Shown here: positions 37,036-45,600 of the stretch, piece after piece | How the letters are laid out: each line of letters opens with the position of its first letter | Position numbering within the stretch: the stretch's first letter is position 1 | Source of the DNA: Anthracocystis setariae | Taxonomy: Eukaryota > Basidiomycota > Ustilaginomycetes > Ustilaginales > Ustilaginaceae | Direction: 5' to 3' | Length of the DNA stretch: 64,000 nucleotides | Assembly (NCBI GenBank): GCA_928724745.1 | Contig: CAKMXJ010000002.1 | Location: 1,116,001 to 1,180,000, forward strand | Notes under the pieces: model-generated | What the model saw: only the letters and a program-made list of their open reading frames with translations | What the model was told of the DNA's origin: nothing | Database searches by the model: none | Translations under genes and position numbers: made by a program

Positions 37036-40000
37036 TCAGCAGTCCCGGGAGTTAACCTGGCTCCCGGGCCGCCGCTGATGGAATTCCTGGAGCAGTTCTT
37101 GGCTGTTTTCCAGGTGAATCGCGGGCTCCCAGGTAGGTTGGGTGTACCCCGCCCACTTCACCCGGTATTGTAGCCCTCGACGTGTCTCCCGGGAAGCTAG
37201 GATATCTTCCACTTCAAAATCTTGTCGGTCGTCCTCCAGGCGCCGGGACGTCGGGGCGTGCTCGGACGGCCGGGTGTCTGGGGAGTGCGGTTCCAGGAGG
37301 CTGACATGAAAGACCGGGTGGATTTTCCAGGCAGGCGGGAGGTCCAGCTTGTAAGCCCGGGAGCCTACCGCCTGGAGGACACGAAACGGTCCCGCTAGCG
37401 GGTTCCCTAACTTCCGGGACGGTCGATCTTGTCGGAGATGCCGGGTGCGGAGTAGCACCATATCACCCCCGGAAAAAGACCGGTCCATCCTGGAACGGTT
37501 CGCATATCGTGACATAATACCGGCAGCGTGGTTGATGTTGACTTGGCAGTGTTCGAGGAGCTTCCGGAAGGACGAGTCGGAGGGCGGAGCACCATCCGGG
37601 GAGAGGGCCGGGGAGCCGGGGAGGGTTCGCGGAGTGAAGCCAAATAGGGGTAGGGTGGCCGGGAGTCCGGTAGTAGCTGACACCCTATTGTTAAGCGTAA
37701 GTTGGGCGTACAGCAGCCATGCAGCCCAGTCGTCTTGCTGGTAGTTAACATAGAATCGGAGGAAAACTTCTAAGTTTTGGTTGATACGCTCCGTTTGGCC
37801 GTCGGTTTGCGGATGATAGGCTGTCGAGAGGGCCGGGGTGGTTCCAAGGGCAGCTAATATGTCTTTCCACAAGGATGCTACAAACGTGCGCCCCCGGTCC
37901 GAGACGATGGTGTCCGGGAGTCCAAAATAGGCAAAGACACGGGAGAACAGCATGTGGGCGAGGTCCTTAGCCGTATCGGACTTGCGAGCCGGGAGGAAAA
38001 GCGAGTATTTGGTGAGGCGATCGACGACGACGAGAACGGAGTCGAATGTGAGGCCACCCGCCCGGGAAGGCGGGAGACCTTCGATATGGTCCATGGTGAT
38101 GGTCCCGAACGGCCGGGACGGGGCCTCAAGCGGGAGTAGCAGTCCGTAAGGCTTGTGCCGGGGTGCCTTAGCGCGCTTACAGGCCCCGCAGGTTCGGACG
38201 TACTCCGTGACATCTTGCTTGAGGGTTGACCAGGAATGGTGACGGCGGACTAATTCGAGGGTCGCGGCCACTCCCGGGTGTCCCGCCGTTGGGTGGTCGT
38301 GATAGCGTTCTAGGATTTGTCTAACTTCGTCGGGGGACACGGGACTGGTCGGGAGGGGATCGGGGTCCGGGGCTACGTCAGATATCCGGTGCGCGGCCGG
38401 GGTTTGTTGTTCCGCCAGCCCGGAATCTTGGAACAGGTGAGGGGGTAGGAGGACCGCGACGTTAGCGGGGTCATGCTGATGGTTGGTAGTGGTGGTGTTG
38501 GGATGACCATCGGAGCGCCGGGACAGAGCGTCCGGGCGGGTTGCCTGGGTCCCGGGTCGGTACGTAATGGTAAACGTGAATTCCCCGAGAGCCATGCTCC
38601 ACCGGGCCTGCCGCCTGTTAAGTTGCCGTTTTGTTTGGAAATATTGGAGGGCCTGGTGGTCGGTGAGCACCTCAAACGGCTCCTGGAGCCCGTGGAGGTA
38701 ATGTCTCCATTCCTGCAACGCGTCCACGATCGCTAGGAGCTCCTTATCGTGTATTTCGTAATTGCGCTCGGCGGGCTGCATCTTTCGCGACCAATAGGCT
38801 ACCGGGTGAAGCCGGTGGGTCGAGGGCCGGGGTACGGCCCCGGGGTCGGTTCCCGGGATGGCATGCCACTGGGAGAGTACGGCAGCCACGACGTAATCAC
38901 TAGCATCTGTCTCGATCACTGTGAGCCGGGAGGGGTCGAAGTGTTGTAGGATTGGAGCGGTAGTGAAGGCTTCCTTGAGACGGGTGAAGGCTTCCCGCTC
39001 ACGGGGCTCCAAGTTGATTTTACCGGAGGCCTTGTTCTTGAGCCGATCGGTGAGCGGGGACGCCACCCGGGAGTAGTGCCGGATGAAGCGGCGATAGAAA
39101 TTGGCAAATCCTAGGAAGACCTGGATGTCCCGGATGGTGACCGGTTCGGGCCAGGACGTCACCGCGTCCACTTTACCGGGGTCCATGCTGATCCCCCCGG
39201 GACTGACCCGGTACCCGAGGAACTCGACGGACGAGGTCCTGAAGTCACATTTTTCCGGGGCACAGTACAGCTTGTGGTCTCGGAGGCGTCTCAACACCTC
39301 CCGGACGTGAGAGGTGTGTTCTGCGGGGTCGACGGAAAATATGAGGATATCGTCCAAATACACTATTACGGTGACATCCAAGAGGTCGTGGAGAACGTGG
39401 TTCATAAGACGCTGGAAGGTAGACGGAGCGTTACATAGCCCAAAGGGCATAACTAAGTATTCATAGCTCCCGTACCTGGTCCGGAAGGCTGTTTTCCATT
39501 CGTCGCCCTCCGCGATGCGAACAAGATTGTAGGCCCCCTTAAGATCCAATTTCGTGTAAATCTTAGCCCGGGAGAGGCAGTCCAGGTGCTCGGAGATCAG
39601 GGGAATCGGGTACTTGTCTTTGATGGTGATGCTGTTGAGGGCCCGGTAGTCGACGCAAAGGCGGAGTTTGCCATCTTTCTTTGGGACGAAGATGATAGGG
39701 GCGGCTGCCGGGCTCTTGGACGGCCGGATGAACCCTATCTCAAGCATCTTATCAAGATAGGTCTTAAGTTCCTCCATTTCTCTCCCGGAGAGGGAGTATA
39801 GTGCGCCATGCGGGATTTGAGCTCCGGGAAGGAGGTTAATCTGGTGGTCGTGGGGCCGGCGAGGCGGGAGCCCGTCAGCGTTGGCCTCATCAAACACGTC
39901 CGAAAAGTCCCGGTACTCTTCCGGGAGGCCTGGGGCCCGGGGTGGCTCCAAAGAGCTGGGGTGGATAGCAAAACAGTTCTCCCCCGGGACGGGATCCTGT

Positions 40001-40052
40001 CCATTGGTAAGCAGCGGAGGACCGGTGGGTTGAACTGGGGTGGTGGCGTAAC
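37036..40052 (-). pseudogene. Element B pol, RT to chromodomain, downstream of F insertion
   Basis: Continuation of the gag-pol frame of 48287-50161 after removing F and one GTAAC copy; open to the stop at 37036. It holds RT with YLDDIL, RNase H, the integrase with CGACKRAK, MDHIEGLP, VSDRGRTF and DGQTERINQN, and a chromodomain YRVKWAGYTQPTWEP. Unlike D it has no frameshift between RNase H and integrase. No ATG start lies at its beginning, so the fragment is cut off from translation by F. Confidence 0.88.
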
Positions 40053-40114
40053 TGTTGGATTCGCCTTACGAATCAGCTTTTCATCTCGCAATCGGGCACA
40101 TCACATATCGGCAC

Positions 40115-40138
40115 ACAACACTCAGTAGTGAGTGTTGT
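40115..40138. repeat. F palindrome 1 (LTR)
   Basis: Arms ACAACACTCA and TGAGTGTTGT, perfect, spacer GTAG. Second copy at 47407-47430 in the 3' LTR. Confidence 0.9.
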
Positions 40139-40246
40139 ACACGCGACGGCGAATGTCGAGACACCGGTCCCAATGTTCGCCGGGCGGATTTAGACATTTC
40201 CCGCGCCCACGCGACACCCGACAGTACCCTCATTGGTCCGCTGACA

Positions 40247-40278
40247 GGTCTCAACATTCGATACCAAATGTTGAGACC
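40247..40278. repeat. F palindrome 2 (LTR)
   Basis: Perfect 12-bp arms GGTCTCAACATT and AATGTTGAGACC with an 8-bp spacer. Copy at 47539-47570. Confidence 0.9.
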
Positions 40279-40487
40279 GCTCGACGAATCATGAACCTCA
40301 GTTACGAACCCACACACTCATCGCCCAATGACAGGACCACATTAGAGGGGTGGCAAACCGGTCCGCCCCGAACGGAACCTTCTACCTAGCATGGAAGAGG
40401 AGAGAAGGACGGGCGGACGAGACACGAACCAATCATGACTGAGGTACGAGGCTCAGTGGCGGAATAAGGGCCCACATGATGAAGAGA

Positions 40488-40507
40488 AACACTCAATAAC
40501 GAGTGTT
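40488..40507. repeat. F palindrome 3 (LTR)
   Basis: Arms AACACTC and GAGTGTT, 6-bp spacer. Copy at 47780-47799. Confidence 0.85.
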
Positions 40508-40609
40508 GGGGACATAGACGGAGGACAAGATAGTCACTATAGGAAACGCATAGGGAGTATAGCGAAGATGGGGACACCTTCGCTGTACGAGTTAGGATCA
40601 AGACATATG

Positions 40610-40617
40610 TATATAAG
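40610..40617 (+). promoter_or_regulatory. Element F TATA box
   Basis: TATATAAG within the 5' LTR, about 390 bp before the start codon. The second copy, at 47902-47909, is in the 3' LTR. Confidence 0.65.
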
Positions 40618-40700
40618 ACCCGGGACCAGCACCCGAGAAAGTGAATAGAACTTATCGAATCACTACCTTACTTATCGACTTATAAGATCTGACGACTAGC

Positions 40701-40726
40701 ATCAACATCCGATATTGGATGTTGAT
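40701..40726. repeat. F palindrome 4 (LTR)
   Basis: Arms ATCAACATCC and GGATGTTGAT, perfect, 6-bp spacer. Copy at 47993-48018. Confidence 0.9.
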
Positions 40727-40772
40727 CTTCCTCGTCCAAATCCTTCGAAGCTTCTAACCGCTGCGCCCCGTT

Positions 40773-40786
40773 CAATATCGATATTG
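40773..40786. repeat. F palindrome 5 (LTR)
   Basis: CAATATCGATATTG, perfect 14-bp palindrome of a different sequence family. Another inverted repeat with arms GTCACAGA/TCTGTGAC lies at 40802-40825. Confidence 0.85.
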
Positions 40787-40994
40787 TCCTAGCATTACTA
40801 AGTCACAGACATCAAACTCTGTGACAGTTCGAGCACGGACTTAACGACTCACGACACTCTCCCAAGATCGCAACTTAGGAAATAGGATATCGGATGTCAA
40901 ACATCCATTACCGAGTGTTGTAAGTCGTATCTAACATTGGATAAACTAACGCCGCGATAGCTACTTCGCATCGATTGACTTTTAGAATCTAATA

Positions 40995-41006
40995 GGTTAT
41001 GAGCCC
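40995..41006 (+). other. Element F primer-binding site (initiator tRNA-Met half), overlapping the start codon
   Basis: GGTTATGAGCCC starts directly after the LTR and is the exact complement of GGGCTCATAACC, the anticodon stem-loop sequence of eukaryotic initiator tRNA-Met. Drosophila copia is known to prime from an internal cut of that tRNA. The polyprotein ATG (40999-41001) lies inside the site and faces the tRNA's CAU anticodon. Confidence 0.75.
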
Positions 41007-44000
41007 AACGCCTGACGGAAACTCTGAAGGTACCTACCGAGGAACTCGCTCAAGATCACGTCCCCTCGATTCGATCGCTGAAACTATCAGCAGGGACACA
41101 CAAGACACCAACGAATTCGACAACTCATCACTGAGTGTCGCCAACGTAACCACAAATATCAACACCCCTCGCAACTCGCCGACACCCGGATCTGTGTTCA
41201 CAATGACGGAATCGAATGCATCGCAAAACCACCTGCGACTACCGAAACTCGAACAAGCCAAAGACTACTACACATGGAAAGATAAATGTATCGATGTATT
41301 GATGCAAAAGGGAATACGGGTGTACGGAATCGTCAGAGGGACTTTACCCCGACCATCAGAAGACGACACCGCATATGGAGATTGGCTGAACGCAAACCTG
41401 ACCGCATGCGGCATGCTCAGAAGTAGCTTATCGAACGACATCAAGCACACCATCAATGATCTCGAGGACGCTCACCAGATATGGACGACACTCGAGGATC
41501 GATTTGCCAAATCCATGAAGTGGCAGCTCGAAGAGATGGAGACGGAATTCAACAGCCTAAGGCAAGACAGACGAACCATCGACGGCTTCGTCGGTCGCAT
41601 CAATCAACTCGCAGATCACCTCATGCTTGCTGGATATACCATTACCTTCCACAAGAAGTACAGTATCCTAATGAAAGGACTACGGAAGGAATACGAGAAC
41701 ATAGCGGCTCAGATCAAAGAAACGTACCGAGCTCGCCGAGAACAAGGACAGATGATCATACACAGGATTGGGAACGAAAACGAAATGTTCACTGTCGCAA
41801 GTCAGACCATCGACGAGAAAGTCGAGCTCGACTCCATCGTCACTAGGCTCAGGAGTGAAGAACTACGCTTGGGACTCAACAACCATGGACTGGAAAGCAA
41901 ACACAAGAACAACTCTTCGGCATACTACGCGAGTGATGGGAACAAGAAGGGAAAGAAGAACACTCAGCGTCCAATGTCCAAGAGTAAGAAGAAGGTCCCC
42001 ATCGAACAAATGACTTGTTACAATTGCCAACAAAAGGGGCACTTGTCAAGGAACTGCAATAACCCAAAGGTAGACCGGCCAGGGTCAAACATTCAGAACC
42101 GAGTCGGGGGATCCAATAATCCAGGGTCAAACACTCAGAACCGAGTCCAGGGACCCAATAATGAGAACGCGTACTCAATTACCGACTCAACACATCCCCG
42201 AACGACGATGTGGCTCATGGACTCAGGTGCGAGCAGACACATCTGCTGTAACAAAGATCTCTTCTCGGACCTTCACATTGGCGTCTCAATGAAACCAATC
42301 TGGGTTGCAAACGATGTCCCAGTCAAGATCGAAGGACTCGGTACTGTAGAAATGGAAGTCAACGTAGGAAACGGGTTAACCAATAGGATCACCCTCACCA
42401 ACGTCGCCTATATACCATCCTTCAGCGTCAACTTGCTGTCAACAGGAATCATGCGAAGGAAAGTCAGAATTACAACGACCGACAAGCAAACGATCGCCCA
42501 AACTAGAAGCGGAAGAGTCACCTGCAGAGGTGTACACATCGGACCGCTCACATACGTCGACCAGGTCGGTATAGATTTCGCCGGACTCGCCGCTGATCAC
42601 AGCACCAAGGCTGACGACTGGCACAAACGCCTCGGGCATCCAGGAAAACAACGTCTTGAAGAGATTGCCAAATCAGTCCCCGGAATGACTATCGACACGC
42701 GAAAGTCACAACCCAAGTGCGAAACCTGCGAAGTGGGTAAATCATCCAAGTTGCCCTTTCAACACTCAGTACTGAGTGTTGACACCCCACTTCAGCTTGT
42801 ACACTCCGACGTCAAGGGCCCGATTCCAGATGAGACTCCACAAGGCCATCAATACGCAGTCACATTCATTGACGATTGCACTCGATTCACAATGGTTTAT
42901 CTCATTTCTCGCAAGAGTGAAGTCTTTGGATGCCTGCAAGAGTACAAGACAGTCATGGAAAGGCAAACTGGCAATCAGATGAAACGACTCCGTACTGACA
43001 ATGGAGGGGAGTACACGAGTAACGAAATGGCAGACTATCTTGGCCGACACGGCATACTACACGAACGGACATCACCGTTCGCTCCCGAGCAGAATGGTGT
43101 CGCGGAGAGAATGAATCGAACGCTCTTCAACATAGTGCGTTGCATCATGATTCAGTCAAGCGTCCCAGACACCATGTGGGGTGACGCACTCCTGCATGCC
43201 GTGTACCTCAACAATCGGTTACCAACCAAAGGAAACGGCATGAAGACGCCATACGAAGCGTTGTATGGCAGACCTACGGACCTGACTATGGTACGCACCT
43301 TCGGATGTGCAGCATTTGCCCATATTCCCGCCGAAAAACGAACCACTTTGGACAATCGAGCCGTGCCTTGCGTATACCTCGGCGTGACGCCAGGAACCAA
43401 GGCTTACAAGCTATACGATAAGAACGAATGTCAATACCTGACACAGGTTCACTGCACCTTCGATGAGACCTCATTCCCCTTCGCTGGGATTCGTGAATCA
43501 GACGCGAGGTTGCCAACATCCAGTGACGAGTACGACAACCCAGTACTGAATGTTGGAGACTCACCCACCGAAACACGCATCAACAACACAGATGTCGCAA
43601 CCCTCAACGAAATCCCTGAGCGCAATACTTTGCCTTACCTTACCCCAGAAGAACGCGCGCAAGGAATAGCGACTCCTCCTGGGTCACCGCCGGGATCGCC
43701 AAGACTCCAGGCCAACGCGGTACGAGAAATCGTCGACGAGTTGGAACATTCGGTATCAGATGTTGAGACCACCGATCCAGTTGGCCAACTCGATGATGAA
43801 CCTCGCACAATCGCTCAAGCGCATCGAAGACCAGATTGGAACTTGTGGAAAGAAGCAATCGATAAAGAACTTCTGTCACACAAGGACAACAACACATGGA
43901 CAATGACCAAACCACCATCTGGATCCAACATCATCGGTAGCCGATGGGTCTTCAAGATTAAGAGAAAGTCAGATGGATCGATCGATAAGTACAAGGCAAG

Positions 44001-44745
44001 ACTTGTGGCTCAAGGATTTGCCCAGAAACACGGCATCGACTATGATGAGACCTTCGCCCCAGTAGTCAAGATCTCCACTCTGAGACTCTTGATGATCATC
44101 AGCTTACAAGTTGGGTGGAGCATCTATCAAATGGACGTCTCGACCGCATACCTGAACGGGGAGATCGACAAGGACCTCTACATGAGACCGCCGCCAACAC
44201 CAGATTATCCACGAGGATCACCCGATGGAACGGTCTGCAAGCTCAATAAGTCACTCTACGGACTCAAGCAAGCTGGGCGGACTTGGTACCACAAGGCGGA
44301 CTCCACACTGCGAGGAATGGGATTCACAAGGAGCAAACACGATTCGGCACTATATATCAAACATTCAGTACCAAATGTTGAGACTGGTCGTGTGATCTTG
44401 ACACTCTACGTTGATGATATCCTCATTTTCGCTGAGAACAAAGATTCAGCCTCCAGTGTCATGACCGAGCTCCGAAAGCATTTCAAGATGACCGGCGGCG
44501 AGCTATTGGATTACATCCTTGGCATACAAGTCGAACAGACTTCGAAGACGATCCACCTTACGCAGACCAGCTACATCAATCGCCTCCTCACAACATATGG
44601 CTTAGACTCCGCAAACATCGTCCATACACCACTTAATCCAAGCAGCGACCTCAAAGGAGGGGAACCACTCCCCCCCACAAGAACACTCCACGTACAGAAG
44701 CATCATCGGCCAGATGCTATACATAGCCACCTGCACCAGGCCTGA
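40999..44745 (+). CDS. Element F gag-pol polyprotein (frameshifted before RNase H)
   Basis: ATG at 40999, 1248 residues to the stop. Gag (about 60-330) ends with a CCHC knuckle CYNCQQKGHLSRNC near residue 340. Protease WLMDSGASRHIC near 405. Integrase zinc region ending CETCEVGK near 580 and D-D-E core (HSDVKGP, RTDNGGEY, Glu near QNGVAERM). RT with WVFKIKRKSDGSIDKYKARL, YNETFAPVV-type block and LYVDDILIF near 1138. At a run of seven C (44670-44676) the frame appears shifted by one extra base; the last ~25 residues are out of frame and RNase H continues in the next frame. Several linkers are encoded by the dispersed palindromes (e.g. QHSVLSVD). Confidence 0.9.
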   Translation: MSPTPDGNSEGTYRGTRSRSRPLDSIAETISRDTQDTNEFDNSSLSVANVTTNINTPRNSPTPGSVFTMTESNASQNHLRLPKLEQAKDYYTWKDKCIDVLMQKGIRVYGIVRGTLPRPSEDDTAYGDWLNANLTACGMLRSSLSNDIKHTINDLEDAHQIWTTLEDRFAKSMKWQLEEMETEFNSLRQDRRTIDGFVGRINQLADHLMLAGYTITFHKKYSILMKGLRKEYENIAAQIKETYRARREQGQMIIHRIGNENEMFTVASQTIDEKVELDSIVTRLRSEELRLGLNNHGLESKHKNNSSAYYASDGNKKGKKNTQRPMSKSKKKVPIEQMTCYNCQQKGHLSRNCNNPKVDRPGSNIQNRVGGSNNPGSNTQNRVQGPNNENAYSITDSTHPRTTMWLMDSGASRHICCNKDLFSDLHIGVSMKPIWVANDVPVKIEGLGTVEMEVNVGNGLTNRITLTNVAYIPSFSVNLLSTGIMRRKVRITTTDKQTIAQTRSGRVTCRGVHIGPLTYVDQVGIDFAGLAADHSTKADDWHKRLGHPGKQRLEEIAKSVPGMTIDTRKSQPKCETCEVGKSSKLPFQHSVLSVDTPLQLVHSDVKGPIPDETPQGHQYAVTFIDDCTRFTMVYLISRKSEVFGCLQEYKTVMERQTGNQMKRLRTDNGGEYTSNEMADYLGRHGILHERTSPFAPEQNGVAERMNRTLFNIVRCIMIQSSVPDTMWGDALLHAVYLNNRLPTKGNGMKTPYEALYGRPTDLTMVRTFGCAAFAHIPAEKRTTLDNRAVPCVYLGVTPGTKAYKLYDKNECQYLTQVHCTFDETSFPFAGIRESDARLPTSSDEYDNPVLNVGDSPTETRINNTDVATLNEIPERNTLPYLTPEERAQGIATPPGSPPGSPRLQANAVREIVDELEHSVSDVETTDPVGQLDDEPRTIAQAHRRPDWNLWKEAIDKELLSHKDNNTWTMTKPPSGSNIIGSRWVFKIKRKSDGSIDKYKARLVAQGFAQKHGIDYDETFAPVVKISTLRLLMIISLQVGWSIYQMDVSTAYLNGEIDKDLYMRPPPTPDYPRGSPDGTVCKLNKSLYGLKQAGRTWYHKADSTLRGMGFTRSKHDSALYIKHSVPNVETGRVILTLYVDDILIFAENKDSASSVMTELRKHFKMTGGELLDYILGIQVEQTSKTIHLTQTSYINRLLTTYGLDSANIVHTPLNPSSDLKGGEPLPPTRTLHVQKHHRPDAIHSHLHQA
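42759..42782. repeat. F palindrome 6 (in integrase coding sequence)
   Basis: Perfect 24-bp palindrome with half-site TCAACACTCAGT. It encodes QHSVLSVD between the integrase zinc region and catalytic core. Confidence 0.95.
43536..43555. repeat. F palindrome 7 (coding)
   Basis: CAAC...GTTG around a perfect CAGTACTG centre, in the linker between integrase and RT. A related imperfect repeat (AACAT/ATGTT arms) lies at 43745-43764. Confidence 0.75.
44360..44379. repeat. F palindrome 8 (in RT coding sequence)
   Basis: Arms AACATT and AATGTT, 8-bp spacer, encoding KHSVPNVE shortly before the RT catalytic box. Confidence 0.8.
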
Positions 44746-45415
44746 CATCGCCTTCGCGATCCAAAAGCTCAGCCGAGAACTCGCACATCCGCATGCTAAT
44801 GCCATGGTCCAAGCGAAACACCTACTCCGTTACCTCAAGGGAACTAACACGCATGGACTAATGTACAGACGCATACTCGATTCCCAACATTCAGCATCGA
44901 ATGTTGACTTTGGAAAATGGTTGCGCACATTCACCGATGCAGATCACGCGGGGGACACTGAGACATCGCGATCCACATCTGGAATTGTCAACACTGTCGC
45001 TTCAATGCCGTACAGCTGGGTATCGAAACTCCAGTCGATCATCACGGACTCCACCACATACGCTGAATACGTCGCGATGGCAGAGGCCGGCAAGGAGATC
45101 ATATGGACTCGATGGGTAATGTCTGAACTCGGCTTGCAAATCAAAACCCCGACAGACCTCATGGTGGACAACAGAGCAGCAATCGAGCTCAGCAAAGAGC
45201 CGAAGTTCCATAACAGAACTAAGCATTTTAGGCTCAAGTACCACATCACACGAGAGTACCAGGAATCAGGTGTGCTCTCTGTGAAACCAGTATCGACAAA
45301 CGATCAATTGGCCGATATCCTGACAAAGGCGCTCGAGAAGAATAAGATTACGACCAACAGGGACGCACTCGGGATCCAATGCCAAAAACCGACAATGAAA
45401 CCCAACACTCAGTAA
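44678..45415 (+). pseudogene. Element F RNase H region in shifted frame
   Basis: Continues the polyprotein after the C7 run, in the +1 frame relative to the upstream ORF: YRSIIGQMLYIATCTRPDIAFA, then DADHAGDTETSRSTSG, STTYAEYVAMAEAGKEIIW, DNRAAIELSKEP and HFRLKYHITREY, a typical copia RNase H. Stop TAA at 45413. The ATG at 44714 is an internal residue. If the extra C is real, RNase H is not fused to RT. Confidence 0.85.
44885..44906. repeat. F palindrome 9 (in RNase H coding sequence)
   Basis: Perfect arms CAACATTC and GAATGTTG, spacer AGCATC. Confidence 0.9.
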
Positions 45416-45425
45416 TGAATGTTGG
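45402..45425. repeat. F palindrome 10 (spans the pol stop codon)
   Basis: Arms CCAACACTCA and TGAATGTTGG (one mismatch), spacer GTAA; the TAA stop of pol is inside. Confidence 0.85.
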
Positions 45426-45582
45426 ACCCTGTCTATGTAAATACCCGGCATTACTTGACAGCTTGCCGAAACGCCTCAAGGAAAATTCAAACACGAAACA
45501 AAAATCAGAAAAAGGATAAAAAGACCTACGAAGGTCAACCAAAAACAATTATCGGCCCTCCCAAAGCTCACACACCGCCGCC

Positions 45583-45600
45583 ACATTCAGTACTGAATGT
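45583..45600. repeat. F palindrome 11 (overlaps accessory ORF start)
   Basis: Perfect 18-bp palindrome with half-site ACATTCAGT; the ATG at 45597 lies in its right arm. Confidence 0.9.

Larger units (their letters stand above)
40053..40994 (+). repeat. Element F 5' LTR
   Basis: 942 bp, TGTTGGATTC...CTAATA. TATATAAG at 40610-40617 marks the probable promoter. It contains at least six inverted repeats of the CAACA-type and related families. Confidence 0.95.

Noticed and set aside
40053..40994. Short frames of 70-85 codons repeated in both copia LTRs
   Set aside because: They occur identically only because the LTRs are identical; composition and overlap with palindromes and promoter suggest no coding.
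40115..45600. Dispersed palindromes as a CRISPR array or tandem satellite
   Set aside because: Spacing is irregular (hundreds of bases), there are no uniform spacers, the host is a eukaryote and the copies vary between sites.
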